Below, piece after piece: positions 16,664 through 24,822 of a DNA stretch of 64,000 nt (within the stretch, counting starts at the first letter, position 1; each line of letters begins with the position of its first letter). The notes under the pieces were generated by a model. It was not told where the DNA came from. It ran no database searches and was given only the letters and a program-made list of their open reading frames with translations. Location: contig NZ_JAMTCK010000001.1 in assembly GCF_024171785.1 (NCBI RefSeq), positions 620,134 through 684,133 of the forward strand, in the 5' to 3' direction. Made by a program: the position numbers and the translations under genes. Origin of the DNA: Goodfellowiella coeruleoviolacea (GTDB lineage Bacteria > Actinomycetota > Actinomycetes > Mycobacteriales > Pseudonocardiaceae).

Positions 16664-16744
16664 CCAGCCAGGTTAGACGAACACACAGGCGATCCGGCTT
16701 CTCACCTATGGGTTCGTCCGAGTTGACCGGGTTAAATCAGCGTC

Positions 16745-17581
16745 ATGCGCAACGACACCACCCTTGTCCTCGGCGCGACCGGCAAGACCGGCCGGCGGGT
16801 CGCCGCCCGGCTGCGGCTGCGTGGCACGCCGGTGCGCGCCGCCTCCCGGACCAGTCCGACCCCCTTCGACTGGACCGACCCCGGCGGCTGGGACGCGGCC
16901 CTGCGCGGTGTCGCCGCCGTGTACCTGGTGGCCCCGACCGTGCCTGGCCCGGTGCACGAGTTCGTGGCCAGGGCCGAGGCCGCCGGGGTGCGGCGGCTGG
17001 TCCTGCTCTCCGGGCGCGGCGCCGACACCTGGGGTGACTCCACGTTCGGGCTGGACATGCGGTCGGCCGAGGAGGCCGTGCGCGGCTCGGCACTGGAGTG
17101 GACCGTGCTGCGGCCGTCGAACTTCGACCAGAACTTCGACGAGGACGTCTTCCACGCCCCGCTGCTCGCCGGGGAGCTGGCGCTCCCGGCCGGCGCGGTT
17201 CCCGAGCCGTTCATCGACGTCGAGGACGTCGCCGACGCCGCGGCCGCGGTGCTGACCGAGGCCGGCCGGCACGCCGGACGGGTCTACGAGCTGACCGGGC
17301 CACGCGCGCTCACCTTCGCCGAGGCCGTTGAGCTGATCTCCCGGGCGTCCGGACGATCCCTCACCTACCGGCAGATCTCCCCGGCCGAGTACGCCGCGAC
17401 CCTGGTCGGGCAGGGCTTGAGCGAGGGCGACGCCCACCACGTCGCCGAGATGTTCGTGCTGATGGAACGCGGACTGCTCGCCACGACCACCGATGATCTC
17501 GCCACCCTGCTCGGCCGGGCGCCCCGCACCTTCGAGGACTACGTCGTGCGGGCCGCGGCGGCGGGAGCCTGGGGGCGGTGA
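16745..17581 (+). CDS. NmrA/HSCARG-like NAD(P)-binding protein
   Basis: A 278-residue atypical short-chain dehydrogenase-fold protein. LVLGATGKTGRRVAARL is the GxxGxxG dinucleotide loop at the N-terminus; RLVLLSGRGAD and WTVLRPSNFDQNF match NmrA-like members, which lack the usual YxxxK catalytic pair and may act as redox sensors or reductases. ATG at 16745 is preceded by TTGACC and TAAATC in promoter-like positions. It is divergent from the AraC gene, its probable regulator, and 79 nt upstream of a PPOX-fold gene that may be in the same unit. Confidence 0.88.
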   Translation: MRNDTTLVLGATGKTGRRVAARLRLRGTPVRAASRTSPTPFDWTDPGGWDAALRGVAAVYLVAPTVPGPVHEFVARAEAAGVRRLVLLSGRGADTWGDSTFGLDMRSAEEAVRGSALEWTVLRPSNFDQNFDEDVFHAPLLAGELALPAGAVPEPFIDVEDVADAAAAVLTEAGRHAGRVYELTGPRALTFAEAVELISRASGRSLTYRQISPAEYAATLVGQGLSEGDAHHVAEMFVLMERGLLATTTDDLATLLGRAPRTFEDYVVRAAAAGAWGR

Positions 17582-17660
17582 CGCCCACCGGCACCGGCCG
17601 GACGCCGACCCCGACCCACGACCTCGCAACCACTCCCCTCGCCTGTATGGAAGGGCCGTC

Positions 17661-18089
17661 ATGAGCACCGACACCAGTTCGCTGACCACCGAGGACCTCG
17701 AATTCCTGCGCCGACCCCTGCACGGTTTCCTGTCCGTGGCCGCCGGGCCGCTGCCGCCGCAGCCTCTGCCGGTGTGGTTCGAGGCCACCGACGAGGGCAC
17801 GATCCAACTGTTCACCGCCCCGGACTCGGTCAAGGTGCGGCGCCTGCGCCGCGACCCCCGCGCCTCGATCGTCGTCGCCGCCCCGGTCGGTGAGCGCGAG
17901 CGCTGGCTCTCGGTCGCCGGCCGCACCACGGTGGAACCCGACGGAGCACACGAACTGTGCCGCCGCCTGGCCGCCCGGTACTGGGACCTCGACGACCCGG
18001 CCCGCGCCGACGCCCTCGCCGGGATACTGGCCGAGCACTGGGTTCGGCTCGTCATCCACCCGGAGACCGTGCGCCGCTACGTGTTCTGA
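17661..18089 (+). CDS. PPOX-class (pyridoxamine oxidase fold) flavin/F420-binding protein
   Basis: A 142-residue split beta-barrel protein of the PPOX family common in actinobacteria, whose members bind FMN, F420, biliverdin or haem. FLSVAAGPLPPQPLPVWFEA, then IQLFTAPDSVKVRRLRRDPRASIVVAA is the cofactor phosphate-binding stretch of the fold, and WLSVAGRTTVE follows. ATG at 17661 has GGAAGGG upstream. The specific cofactor and reaction cannot be told. It is downstream of the NmrA-like gene and closed by a perfect hairpin. Confidence 0.88.
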   Translation: MSTDTSSLTTEDLEFLRRPLHGFLSVAAGPLPPQPLPVWFEATDEGTIQLFTAPDSVKVRRLRRDPRASIVVAAPVGERERWLSVAGRTTVEPDGAHELCRRLAARYWDLDDPARADALAGILAEHWVRLVIHPETVRRYVF

Positions 18090-18125
18090 CCGCCGGCCGC
18101 GGCGGCCCCCGGTCCGTTCCGGCCC

Positions 18126-18152
18126 CCGAGGGCGAACCTGGTTCGCCCTCGG
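18126..18152 (+). terminator. Perfect hairpin after the PPOX gene
   Basis: CCGAGGGCGAAC, loop CTG, GTTCGCCCTCGG: a perfect 12-bp stem with a 3-nt loop, 37 nt after the stop codon. No T-run follows. Confidence 0.7.
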
Positions 18153-18421
18153 CATGGGCCAGTGCGTCGTGGCTTCGCGTCCATCCGGGACTCCTGCGGC
18201 CGCCAACGCGAACGCGCGTGCGGATCGACACGACGCGCTCGCCGCGCTCGTGCGCCCTGGCCACCAGGGGCGGCACCGCCTGCGTGGGGCGCGGCCAGGG
18301 CGTCGGGCGAACACCAGGGTGGGATGCCCTGGCACGGCCGCGCCCCTGTCCACATCGGACGGTCATCGGCGGTGCTCGTCCACGGCCGGACACAGCCGGG
18401 CCGGACGAGCGCATCGGTTGG
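18153..18421. other. Intergenic stretch with no recognisable gene
   Basis: The stretch lies between the hairpin after the PPOX gene and the stop codon of the secreted-protein gene on the minus strand. Open frames on both strands are Arg/Pro-rich and give no family pattern. I see no RNA gene here. Confidence 0.6.
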
Positions 18422-18796
18422 TCAGGGCGTGGGAACCTGCACCCAGTAGACGCATTCCTTGTGCACGAAGCCGATCGGCACCCTGACCCAAAGGTTGTGC
18501 GCCGCCGAGCCGCACACCGCGATGTTCTCCCCGGGAACCAGGTCGCAGTACGCCGCCCACACATCCCCGTACCGCATCACGCTCACCACCTGCGACTTGG
18601 TGGTCGGCTCCTTGCGGACGTTGATGTTCGGCGACTTGGCCACAATGGAGCACGGATACGTCGACGAGGCAACGCCGGGGGCCTCCGACATGGACGTGGA
18701 CGTGGATGCCGATGCCGACGGCGACACGGAGAACGCCAGGGAGAGCACCGCCGTTCCGATGGCGGCGAGAACGCTGCGCTTCTTCACTCTACTCAC
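18422..18796 (-). CDS. Small secreted SH3-like protein
   Basis: A 124-residue predicted exported protein. The start region VSRVKKRSVLAAIGTAVLSL followed by AFSVSPSASA is a signal peptide with probable cleavage after ASA. The mature part contains SPNINVRKEPTTKSQVVSVMRYGDVW, the pattern of a bacterial SH3-like (SH3_3) repeat, and ends CGSAAHNLWVRVPIGFVHKECVYWVQV. Four cysteines in the mature chain suggest two disulphides. GTG at 18796 was chosen as the first codon before the basic n-region; a second GTG four codons later is possible. Such domains bind cell-wall peptides or act in small extracellular proteins; no partner is evident. Confidence 0.82.
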   Translation of the reverse strand: MSRVKKRSVLAAIGTAVLSLAFSVSPSASASTSTSMSEAPGVASSTYPCSIVAKSPNINVRKEPTTKSQVVSVMRYGDVWAAYCDLVPGENIAVCGSAAHNLWVRVPIGFVHKECVYWVQVPTP

Positions 18797-19281
18797 CCGA
18801 TTCTCTTGCGGAGCGGTTCTGGTGAAGCAGGTCCAGACGCTAGTGCCGCCGTTCGGGACCGGTCCTGAACCCGTGCCGGTAAACGCCGCGCGGAGCGGCG
18901 TGCGGTCGACAGACGGGGTCCTCGCCGACGCGGGCGTGCCCACCAGCGCGTGCTCACCAGCGCGTGCTCACCAGCGCGTGCCCAGCCGCGCCAGCGAAAA
19001 GAATATCGACATTGCCGTTATTTGCGGGATTCTGATTCACCAAGAACAGGAATATGCGCGCGCGACGGGAATGATTCGTCCGCACGGGTAGCATGCCGCA
19101 CAGCGCAACAACGGCGTCTTGCGGGCGGTTTGCCGACTGGTTAACCTTCGACGTGGTGGGACTCCGAGGGGATGTCAACACTCTTCCGCACGCACTGGAC
19201 CGAACCGCGCGGGGGTGTGCGGAAAGCGCGGAAAGTTCCACCCATTTCGCAGCTGAGCGAATTCAGCCAGAGGGGGCTGTG

Positions 19282-19686
19282 GTGTCGAGAGTTCGAATTC
19301 TGCTTCTGCGCGCGTTGGCGGTGGCACTGCTCGTCATCGGGGTGGGGGTGCCGAGTTCGGCGCTGGCAGCGCCGGTACCGGGGTGGAGTGACTGCCCCTC
19401 GCAGCACGTGTGCTTCTGGACGGGCGACAACGGGTCCGGGGAGATGTGCCACTGGCCGGGTGACGATCCCGACTGGCGGAGTGGCGACCTCAAGTGTTCC
19501 TGGTCGGCCAGCAAGAGGGCGCAGTCGGTCTACAACAACGGGACCTCCGGGGCCTCGGTGTCCTACTACACGGGGGCCAACTACGGCGGTTCGCGCGCGG
19601 GGTGCACCGCGAAGGGCGGCAAGGGGAACTTCGTCGGGAACAACGGAACCGGTTATTTCCTCCGATCACATCGGTGGTCCTGCTGA
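19282..19686 (+). CDS. Secreted peptidase inhibitor I36-like small protein
   Basis: A 134-residue predicted secreted protein. Residues 1-31 form a signal peptide ending SSALAAPVP. The mature domain has CPSQHVCFWTGDNGSGEMC and a later YYTGANYGGSRAGC, matching the beta/gamma-crystallin-like fold of peptidase inhibitor family I36 (for example Streptomyces metalloproteinase inhibitor), including the paired Cys-rich, Tyr/Gly-rich halves. GTG at 19282 has GAGGGGG upstream. It would act outside the cell; inhibition of a protease is known for one family member only, so function is tentative. No neighbouring protease gene is seen. Confidence 0.83.
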   Translation: MSRVRILLLRALAVALLVIGVGVPSSALAAPVPGWSDCPSQHVCFWTGDNGSGEMCHWPGDDPDWRSGDLKCSWSASKRAQSVYNNGTSGASVSYYTGANYGGSRAGCTAKGGKGNFVGNNGTGYFLRSHRWSC

Positions 19687-19905
19687 CCGTTGTCCGCGGC
19701 TGATGTCGGACAGCGGGTGACCGCACGCGCCAGCGGCCGAGGCGGGTCACCGTGATCCGGTGGCCCGCCGCCGGGCACGTGCTCCAGGTAGAGCCGGTCG
19801 CCCATCAGGTGCACACTCCCACCGGCACCGGCCCAGCCGGTGCCGTGCCCGTCGCCGGTCCGGGCGTCGCCGGTCCACACTGGCCGGCCGGTGCCGCGAA
19901 CGCCA

Positions 19906-19940
19906 GCGGCCGCACCGCCGTTGCTGGGCGGTGCGGCCGC
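19906..19940 (-). terminator. Perfect 14-bp hairpin after the minus-strand membrane-protein gene
   Basis: GCGGCCGCACCGCC and GGCGGTGCGGCCGC are exact complements around a 7-nt loop. It lies 24 nt beyond the stop of the gene at 19965-20537 and is the likely terminator of the two-paralogue unit. Confidence 0.65.
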
Positions 19941-19964
19941 GAGAGCCCCGGGGGCGGGTGCCGG

Positions 19965-20537
19965 CTACTGGCAGTGGTCGAACATCCGGTCCAGTGCCGC
20001 CTGGTACTCGGGCGTGCCCTGGGTGCCGTTCAGCCATTCCTTGGCCGCGTCAACGCACATGGTCAGCTTGCTGTTCTGGCTCTCCAGGTCGCTCTTGCTC
20101 TGCTCGGCCGACTGCAGTGACGACTTCACCGAGTCCAGCTCGCCGCTGGACTCGCCGGCCTGCTTCTCCTTGACCGCGATCTGCTCGACCACGTCGCGGT
20201 GGTGGCCGTTCTCCACCACGAACAGCGTGGTGAACAGGCCCGTGGCGATCAGCAGCACGCCAGCGACCACCGCCAGCGCGACCATCGTGGACCGCTTGGC
20301 CAGCCGGGGTCCTGGCTGGCCCCCGGGCATCGCGGGAGGTACGGGCAGTCCGCCGCCGGGCGTGGCGGTCGGGTTCGGCGGGTAGCCGGGTGCCGGCGGC
20401 TGCCCGCCGGCCTGACCGGGGTAGGCCGCCTGCGGATAGGCGTTGGCCTGGTTGGGGTACGGGTCGGTGGGGTGCGGCTGGTTGGCCGCGGGGTACGCGG
20501 ACGGCTGGGGCAGCCCGTCCGGCCTTGGCTCGGTCAC
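19965..20537 (-). CDS. Single-pass membrane protein, Pro-rich N-tail and extracellular coiled coil (paralogue 2)
   Basis: A 190-residue protein of unknown function. Residues 1-80 are Pro/Tyr/Gln/Gly-rich and presumably cytosolic; TMVALAVVAGVLLIATGLFTTLF is one membrane segment; the remainder is a charged coiled coil (EKQAGESSGELDSVKSSLQS, then EQSKSDLESQNSKL) ending with CVDAAKEWLNGTQGT and DRMFDHCQ, where two Cys could pair. GTG at 20537 was chosen as the first start near the tail. It is tandem to a clear paralogue upstream (20585-21076), with the same TGLFTTLF transmembrane end and Ser-Leu coiled-coil pattern, so the pair arose by duplication. Confidence 0.82.
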   Translation of the reverse strand: MTEPRPDGLPQPSAYPAANQPHPTDPYPNQANAYPQAAYPGQAGGQPPAPGYPPNPTATPGGGLPVPPAMPGGQPGPRLAKRSTMVALAVVAGVLLIATGLFTTLFVVENGHHRDVVEQIAVKEKQAGESSGELDSVKSSLQSAEQSKSDLESQNSKLTMCVDAAKEWLNGTQGTPEYQAALDRMFDHCQ

Positions 20538-20584
20538 GATGTCCTCCGGGGCGCGCGTACGGCGTGGCTGATGGGCGTGGTCGG

Positions 20585-21076
20585 CTATCCGCAGTTGTCG
20601 TACATGCGCCCGACCTGGGTTTGCACCGCCGCCTGGTCCGCGCCCTGGGCCGCCAGGATGGCCGCCTTGGCCGAGTCCGCGCACCGGTGCAGCGTGCTGT
20701 TCTGGCTCTCCAGGTCGTCGTGCGCCCGCTCGACGTCGTCCAGACTGGACTTCGCGCTCTGGATCTGCCCGTTGGTGTCCTCGATGCTCTTCTCCACCGC
20801 GGCGAGCCGCTCGCTCGCCTCGTTGTGGTTGCCCCTGGCCACCAGGAACAGCGTGGTGAACAGCCCGGTGGTCAGCACGAGCACGCCGACCAGCACCGCG
20901 AGCACCACCACCGGGGTCCGCTTCACCATCCTGGGCGCCGGCGCGCCGCCCGGCTGGCCGACCGGCGTGCCGCCGGCCGGTGTGGTGGGCTGGAAGTAGC
21001 CGCTGGGAAACTGCGCTTCACCGGTGTTGGCCGGCTGAGCGGACGGCTGCTGCCAGTCCGGTCCGGACTGGGTCAT
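20585..21076 (-). CDS. Single-pass membrane protein, Pro-rich N-tail and extracellular coiled coil (paralogue 1)
   Basis: A 163-residue protein of unknown function. A Gln/Pro/Gly-rich tail (about 1-52) leads into PVVVLAVLVGVLVLTTGLFTTLF, one membrane span, then a coiled coil (ERLAAVEKSIEDTNGQIQSA, then DDVERAHDDLESQNSTL) and a C-terminal helix with RCADSAKAAI and GRMYDNCG. ATG at 21076 is preceded by GGAGG. It shares the span, the LESQNS(T/K)L heptads and the paired-Cys end with the gene immediately downstream. Position says only that they are expressed together. Confidence 0.82.
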   Translation of the reverse strand: MTQSGPDWQQPSAQPANTGEAQFPSGYFQPTTPAGGTPVGQPGGAPAPRMVKRTPVVVLAVLVGVLVLTTGLFTTLFLVARGNHNEASERLAAVEKSIEDTNGQIQSAKSSLDDVERAHDDLESQNSTLHRCADSAKAAILAAQGADQAAVQTQVGRMYDNCG

Positions 21077-21723
21077 GACTCCTCCAAGTTCGTGAACACC
21101 GCTCGCCTGATCCTCGGAGGAACCGCGGCGCACCCCCTGCGGTCCCCGCTGACGCGGTTCTCGGCGGTGCTCGACCGAGAACGCGCGATGGCGTGGCCGA
21201 GGCCGGTGACGCCGGCAGGCCGGCCCTCGCCTGACCCGGCCTGGGCGGCGACCGCACCCGGCACCCCCCGGTGTCCGCGTCGCACCGGCTGCCCGGTGCT
21301 GGCCGCGACCACGCTCATCGCGCTCGACAGGAACCCCGGCCGGGCCCGGTGCCTGGCGGTCAGCGTCTCCAGGACCGCCACCTCCAGCAGCACCCCGACC
21401 CGGTCAACGTCCTGCCAGCCACTGGGCGACTCCCCCGAACCGAACCCGCCTCGGGTGCCGGTTCCCGCGCACGGAAACCGGGTAGCACCCGCCACTCCCC
21501 TGGCGTGCATCAGACGCGTCATCCCCTTCGCCGGCCGCCGGCACACCACGTGCTCGGTGTGGTGGGCGGCGGTGCGCCCCTCCTGACTGTCTTGTCCTGT
21601 GCGCAGGATAGGAACGGGTTCGTCCGGAACATGTCGGTCATTCACCCCTCATTTGCCGGCCGCCGGAACACCTACGCTGCCGGTGTGCCCCACCGTCGCG
21701 CAGCGGCCCCGGTCAGGTCCGGC
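21077..21723. other. Long intergenic region with no convincing gene
   Basis: About 650 nt upstream of the membrane-protein pair and downstream of the response regulator. Frames on both strands lack family patterns. It contains the inverted repeat TCCTG-TGCG-CAGGA near 21596-21609, inside CTTGTCCTGTGCGCAGGATAGG, possibly a promoter or operator for the membrane-protein pair or a transcript of its own. Confidence 0.55.
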
Positions 21724-22380
21724 TCACAGCTCGTCCACCCCGATGAGCCCGTCCTGGATGGCCCTGGCGACCAGGGAGGCCTTGGTCGGCGCCTCCCGGC
21801 CGATGCTGGCGTACTTGACGCGCACCCGGTCCAGGTAGGTGTTCACCGTGCGCACCGACAGCTTCAGCTTCTTCGCGACCATCTCCTTGGACTCGCAGTG
21901 GAACCACTCCAGCAGCACGTCGATCTCGCGGGGCGCCAGGCGCGGCCGGTTCGACCGGGTGTCGGTGCCGATCGCCCCGGACAGCGCGGGCGGCGTGTAG
22001 GGGGTGTTGTTGGCGGCGGCCCGGATCGCGGCGACCAGGTGCGCCTCCCCCTCGGCCTTGGTCAGGTAGGTGAACGCGCCGATGTCCAAACAGGTCAGTG
22101 CGGTGTCCCGGTCGTCGCGCATGGTGTAGACCACGACCTGGCGGCCGGCGTCCACCAGCCGCTTGAGGTCACCGTAGGCCGGCCCGGTGATGTCGAGTTG
22201 CAGGTCGAGCACGACCACGTCGGCGCGGTCGCCGGGATCCAGCCACGCCACCGCCACGCTCGGCCCGGCGTCGACCACCTCGATCGGCGGGCTCGCCGCC
22301 GCGCACCACGCCTTCACCCCGGCCACGACCACGGGGTGGTCGTCCACCAGGACCACCGTAGTCACGTCCGCGCCCGCCAT
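21724..22380 (-). CDS. NarL/LuxR-type response regulator
   Basis: A 218-residue response regulator. The receiver domain is intact: VVLVDDHPVVVAGVKA (acidic pair), phospho-acceptor Asp in VVVLDLQLD, Thr in VYTMRDD and Lys in YLTKAEG. The output domain PREIDVLLEWFHCESKEMVA then LSVRTVNTYLDRVRVKY is a LuxR helix-turn-helix. ATG at 22380 lies inside the end of the preceding kinase-like gene (19-nt overlap). It is the last gene of a three-gene unit with one complete and one degenerate sensor kinase. Target genes are unknown; none of the neighbours is an obvious regulon member. Confidence 0.94.
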   Translation of the reverse strand: MAGADVTTVVLVDDHPVVVAGVKAWCAAASPPIEVVDAGPSVAVAWLDPGDRADVVVLDLQLDITGPAYGDLKRLVDAGRQVVVYTMRDDRDTALTCLDIGAFTYLTKAEGEAHLVAAIRAAANNTPYTPPALSGAIGTDTRSNRPRLAPREIDVLLEWFHCESKEMVAKKLKLSVRTVNTYLDRVRVKYASIGREAPTKASLVARAIQDGLIGVDEL

Positions 22381-23501
22381 GTCACCTTGACCCAAATCCG
22401 CTCCTCCGAGACCACTGTGGACGTGGTCAGCTCCGTGGTTTCGACCGCTGGCACGGCCTCGGGCGGCGCGTCCGCCACGACGCTGACGGTCACCGTCCCG
22501 CCGGTGCCCACGACGGTGACCCGGGCCGTGCTCCTGGCCGTGGCCAGTGCCGCCACCGCCGGCTCGGTCAGCAGCCGGCGGACCGCGCCGGGCACGGGCG
22601 GGCGCTCCCCGCGCTGGGCGAACTGCACCGACACACCGTTGCGCTCGGCCAGGTCGATGCAGGCGCGCAGTTCGTGCAGCAGCGGGTCGGGCGCCTCGGC
22701 GCCCTCCGCGAACAGGCGGCGCATCCGGGCCGCCTCCACCGCGCACGCGCGGCGCACCTCCTCGTGCGCCGGGTCGAGCGCGCCCGAGGCCAGCCCGGCC
22801 AGCAGCGGCGCCGTGGTGCTGGCCAGCTCCGCGTACCTGGCCCTGCGGTCGGCGTGCAGCTGCGCGGCGACCGCCTCGGCGGTGTGCACCCGTTCCTCCT
22901 CCCTGGCGGCCCGCACCGCGGCCGAGGCGATGCGCCGCTGCACCGTGGCGAACACCCCGATGGCCACCTGGAAACTGGCGGTGACCACGGTCTCGCCGAC
23001 CACCCCGGCCAGGGTGGCCGTGCTCTGCCCGGCCACCGCCGCCTGGATCGCGGTGGCCGCGTAGTGGGTGCCGAGCAGCCCGGCCAGCGGGCCGATGCCG
23101 CGCTCCAGCGTCAGCAGCGCCAGGGGCCAGCCCACCGTCCCGTACGACCAGTGCGGCGGGCCGAAGTGGTGCCCGGGCAGCACGGTCGCGGTGGCCAGCA
23201 CCGAGACCAGCAGCACCAGCGCCAGCATCGGCCAGCGCCACCACCCCACCGGGCGGCCCCTGCGGACCGCGACCACCACCACGAGCGTGACCGCGGTGAA
23301 CACGCCGATGGCCAGGAACTGGGCCGCGACCGAGGAGTAGCCGTCCCGGTGGCCGAGCACCACGGGCACCTGGAGTCCGAAGAGGACACCCAGGGTGGTG
23401 GCCGCGGTGGCCCAGTGCAGCCCCTGCAGGAACTTCGCCACGATGAGATCGGCGTCGACACCGGCCGAGGCGTCCGGATCGGCCGGGTCAGTCAGGCTCA
23501 T
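22362..23501 (-). CDS. Degenerate histidine-kinase-like membrane protein
   Basis: A 379-residue protein with about five hydrophobic segments in residues 25-195, then a coiled region (REEERVHTAEAVAAQLHADR) and a soluble C-terminal domain with the layout of a sensor kinase. The expected phospho-accepting His box is not present, and no N box (NxxxH) or G box is recognisable in the C-terminal part, so it is unlikely to be an active kinase. It overlaps both the real kinase (14 nt) and the response regulator (19 nt), which argues for a joint role such as sensing or modulating the kinase. ATG at 23501. Confidence 0.75.
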   Translation of the reverse strand: MSLTDPADPDASAGVDADLIVAKFLQGLHWATAATTLGVLFGLQVPVVLGHRDGYSSVAAQFLAIGVFTAVTLVVVVAVRRGRPVGWWRWPMLALVLLVSVLATATVLPGHHFGPPHWSYGTVGWPLALLTLERGIGPLAGLLGTHYAATAIQAAVAGQSTATLAGVVGETVVTASFQVAIGVFATVQRRIASAAVRAAREEERVHTAEAVAAQLHADRRARYAELASTTAPLLAGLASGALDPAHEEVRRACAVEAARMRRLFAEGAEAPDPLLHELRACIDLAERNGVSVQFAQRGERPPVPGAVRRLLTEPAVAALATARSTARVTVVGTGGTVTVSVVADAPPEAVPAVETTELTTSTVVSEERIWVKVTWRART

Positions 23502-24618
23502 CCGGCCACTCCATCCGCACCACCGTGCCCTGCCCCGGCCGGCTGGTCACCACCGCGCGCCCGCCGGCCCTGGCCAGCCGGTCGACCAGGGACCGCCGCA
23601 CCCCGTAGCGGTGCTCGGGCACCCGCTCCGGGTCGAACCCCCGACCCTGGTCGGCGACCTCCACCAGCACCTGGCCGCCCGCCCGGCGCACGGACACCGA
23701 GGCGTGGTCGGTGCGGGCGTGGCGCACCACGTTGGTGAGCGCCTCCCTGGTGCCGTACGACAGGGCGACGGCCACCACCGCGGGCACCCGCGGCGCGCTG
23801 TCCGCGTGCCAGCTGACCCGCAGCGGGACGTGCTCGACCACGCCCCGCACCAGCTCCACCAGGTCGACCTCGCCGTCGGGCACCCGGCCCTGGCCGCGGA
23901 TCACCGCCAGGTCGCGCGCGGCCTGCTCGGCCAGCCACGGTGCCCGGCCGCGGACCACCCCGGTGCCGACCATCAGCAGCGTGGCCGAGGCGGTGTCGTG
24001 CAGCGCGGCCAGGTACTCGCGCTCGTCGTCGCGCCGGGCCGCGGCCACCGCCGCGTCCCTGCGGGCCCGCTCGCCCCGGGCGACCAGCTCGTCAGCGCTG
24101 CGCGCGCCGGCGCGCACCAGGACGAGGACAGCGCGCGACAGCACGGCCTCGGCGCCCAGCCACAGCCCCAGTGGGGCCGCGGCGCCCCAGTCGCCCGGTT
24201 CGGTGAGCGCGGCCCCGACCAGGTAGGCGGCCACCACCGCGGAGCAGGCGCCGGCCGCGACCGGGGCTCGGGTGTGCCACGGGTAGGCGACCACCGCGAT
24301 CGAGGCCGAGGCCAGCACCCAGGTCGTCCTGGCGAACGGCGCCTGCGGGGACGCCGTCCAGACCTGGGCCAGGCACACCGCGCAGACCACCGCCACGTCC
24401 ACGGGCACCAGCCAGCGCCCGCCCCTGGCCCGGTCGCGGGCCACGGCGTAGCCCAGGTTCCACAGGTTGAAGCCGATCACCACGAGCGCGGCCGGCACCG
24501 GCTGCCTGGCCGGCTCGACGGCCAGGGACACCAGGCTGGTGATGGCCGCGACCAGGACGCGCACGATCAACGAGAAACGCCGCACCAGGCGGGTGAGTTC
24601 ACGTTCGGCCGAGCCCAT
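23488..24618 (-). CDS. Sensor histidine kinase (HisKA_3 / NarX type)
   Basis: A 376-residue membrane kinase. The first 170 residues hold several hydrophobic segments; a coiled region leads to the phospho-acceptor helix YLAALHDTASATLLMVG, followed by an HATPase domain with N box EALTNVVRHARTDH and G box VADQGRGFDPERV plus a final GTVVRMEWPD. I chose ATG at 24618 because the preceding in-frame residues are low-complexity Arg/Gly; an upstream GTG exists. It is the first gene of the unit with the kinase-like protein and the LuxR-type regulator, which it should phosphorylate. The signal is unknown. Confidence 0.93.
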   Translation of the reverse strand: MGSAERELTRLVRRFSLIVRVLVAAITSLVSLAVEPARQPVPAALVVIGFNLWNLGYAVARDRARGGRWLVPVDVAVVCAVCLAQVWTASPQAPFARTTWVLASASIAVVAYPWHTRAPVAAGACSAVVAAYLVGAALTEPGDWGAAAPLGLWLGAEAVLSRAVLVLVRAGARSADELVARGERARRDAAVAAARRDDEREYLAALHDTASATLLMVGTGVVRGRAPWLAEQAARDLAVIRGQGRVPDGEVDLVELVRGVVEHVPLRVSWHADSAPRVPAVVAVALSYGTREALTNVVRHARTDHASVSVRRAGGQVLVEVADQGRGFDPERVPEHRYGVRRSLVDRLARAGGRAVVTSRPGQGTVVRMEWPDEPD

Positions 24619-24822
24619 CGCACCGCCCGCGCCGCGCCGGGGGCCCCGCCCCGGCCTCGCTGCTCGCACGAGAACCCCCAGCAGCGCCTGCGTGCATTCA
24701 GTCACCGGGATTGTACCCAGCGGAGTGATCCGACGTGTGCACCGTCGGCCACAACTAGGGTTTTCCCGCGACTGTCTGTCGGCGTGCTGGCATCGCGCCC
24801 CGCTGGCCGGGGCGCTCGCCGG

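Noticed and set aside
18153-18421. Open frames between the PPOX and secreted-protein genes
   Set aside because: Low-complexity Arg/Pro translations without a ribosome-binding site or motif.
19687-19964. Possible coding remnant on the minus strand (reads VHLMGDRLYLEHVPGGG)
   Set aside because: Only a short stretch looks protein-like, it has no start or family match, and a perfect terminator hairpin lies inside the region.
21073-21645. 190-codon minus-strand frame in the long gap
   Set aside because: Its translation has no domain pattern and ends inside the start of the membrane-protein gene.
22362-23501. Frameshift or pseudogene explanation for the degenerate kinase
   Set aside because: The frame is intact, overlaps both neighbours by a few bases and keeps typical composition, so it is more likely a working non-kinase protein.
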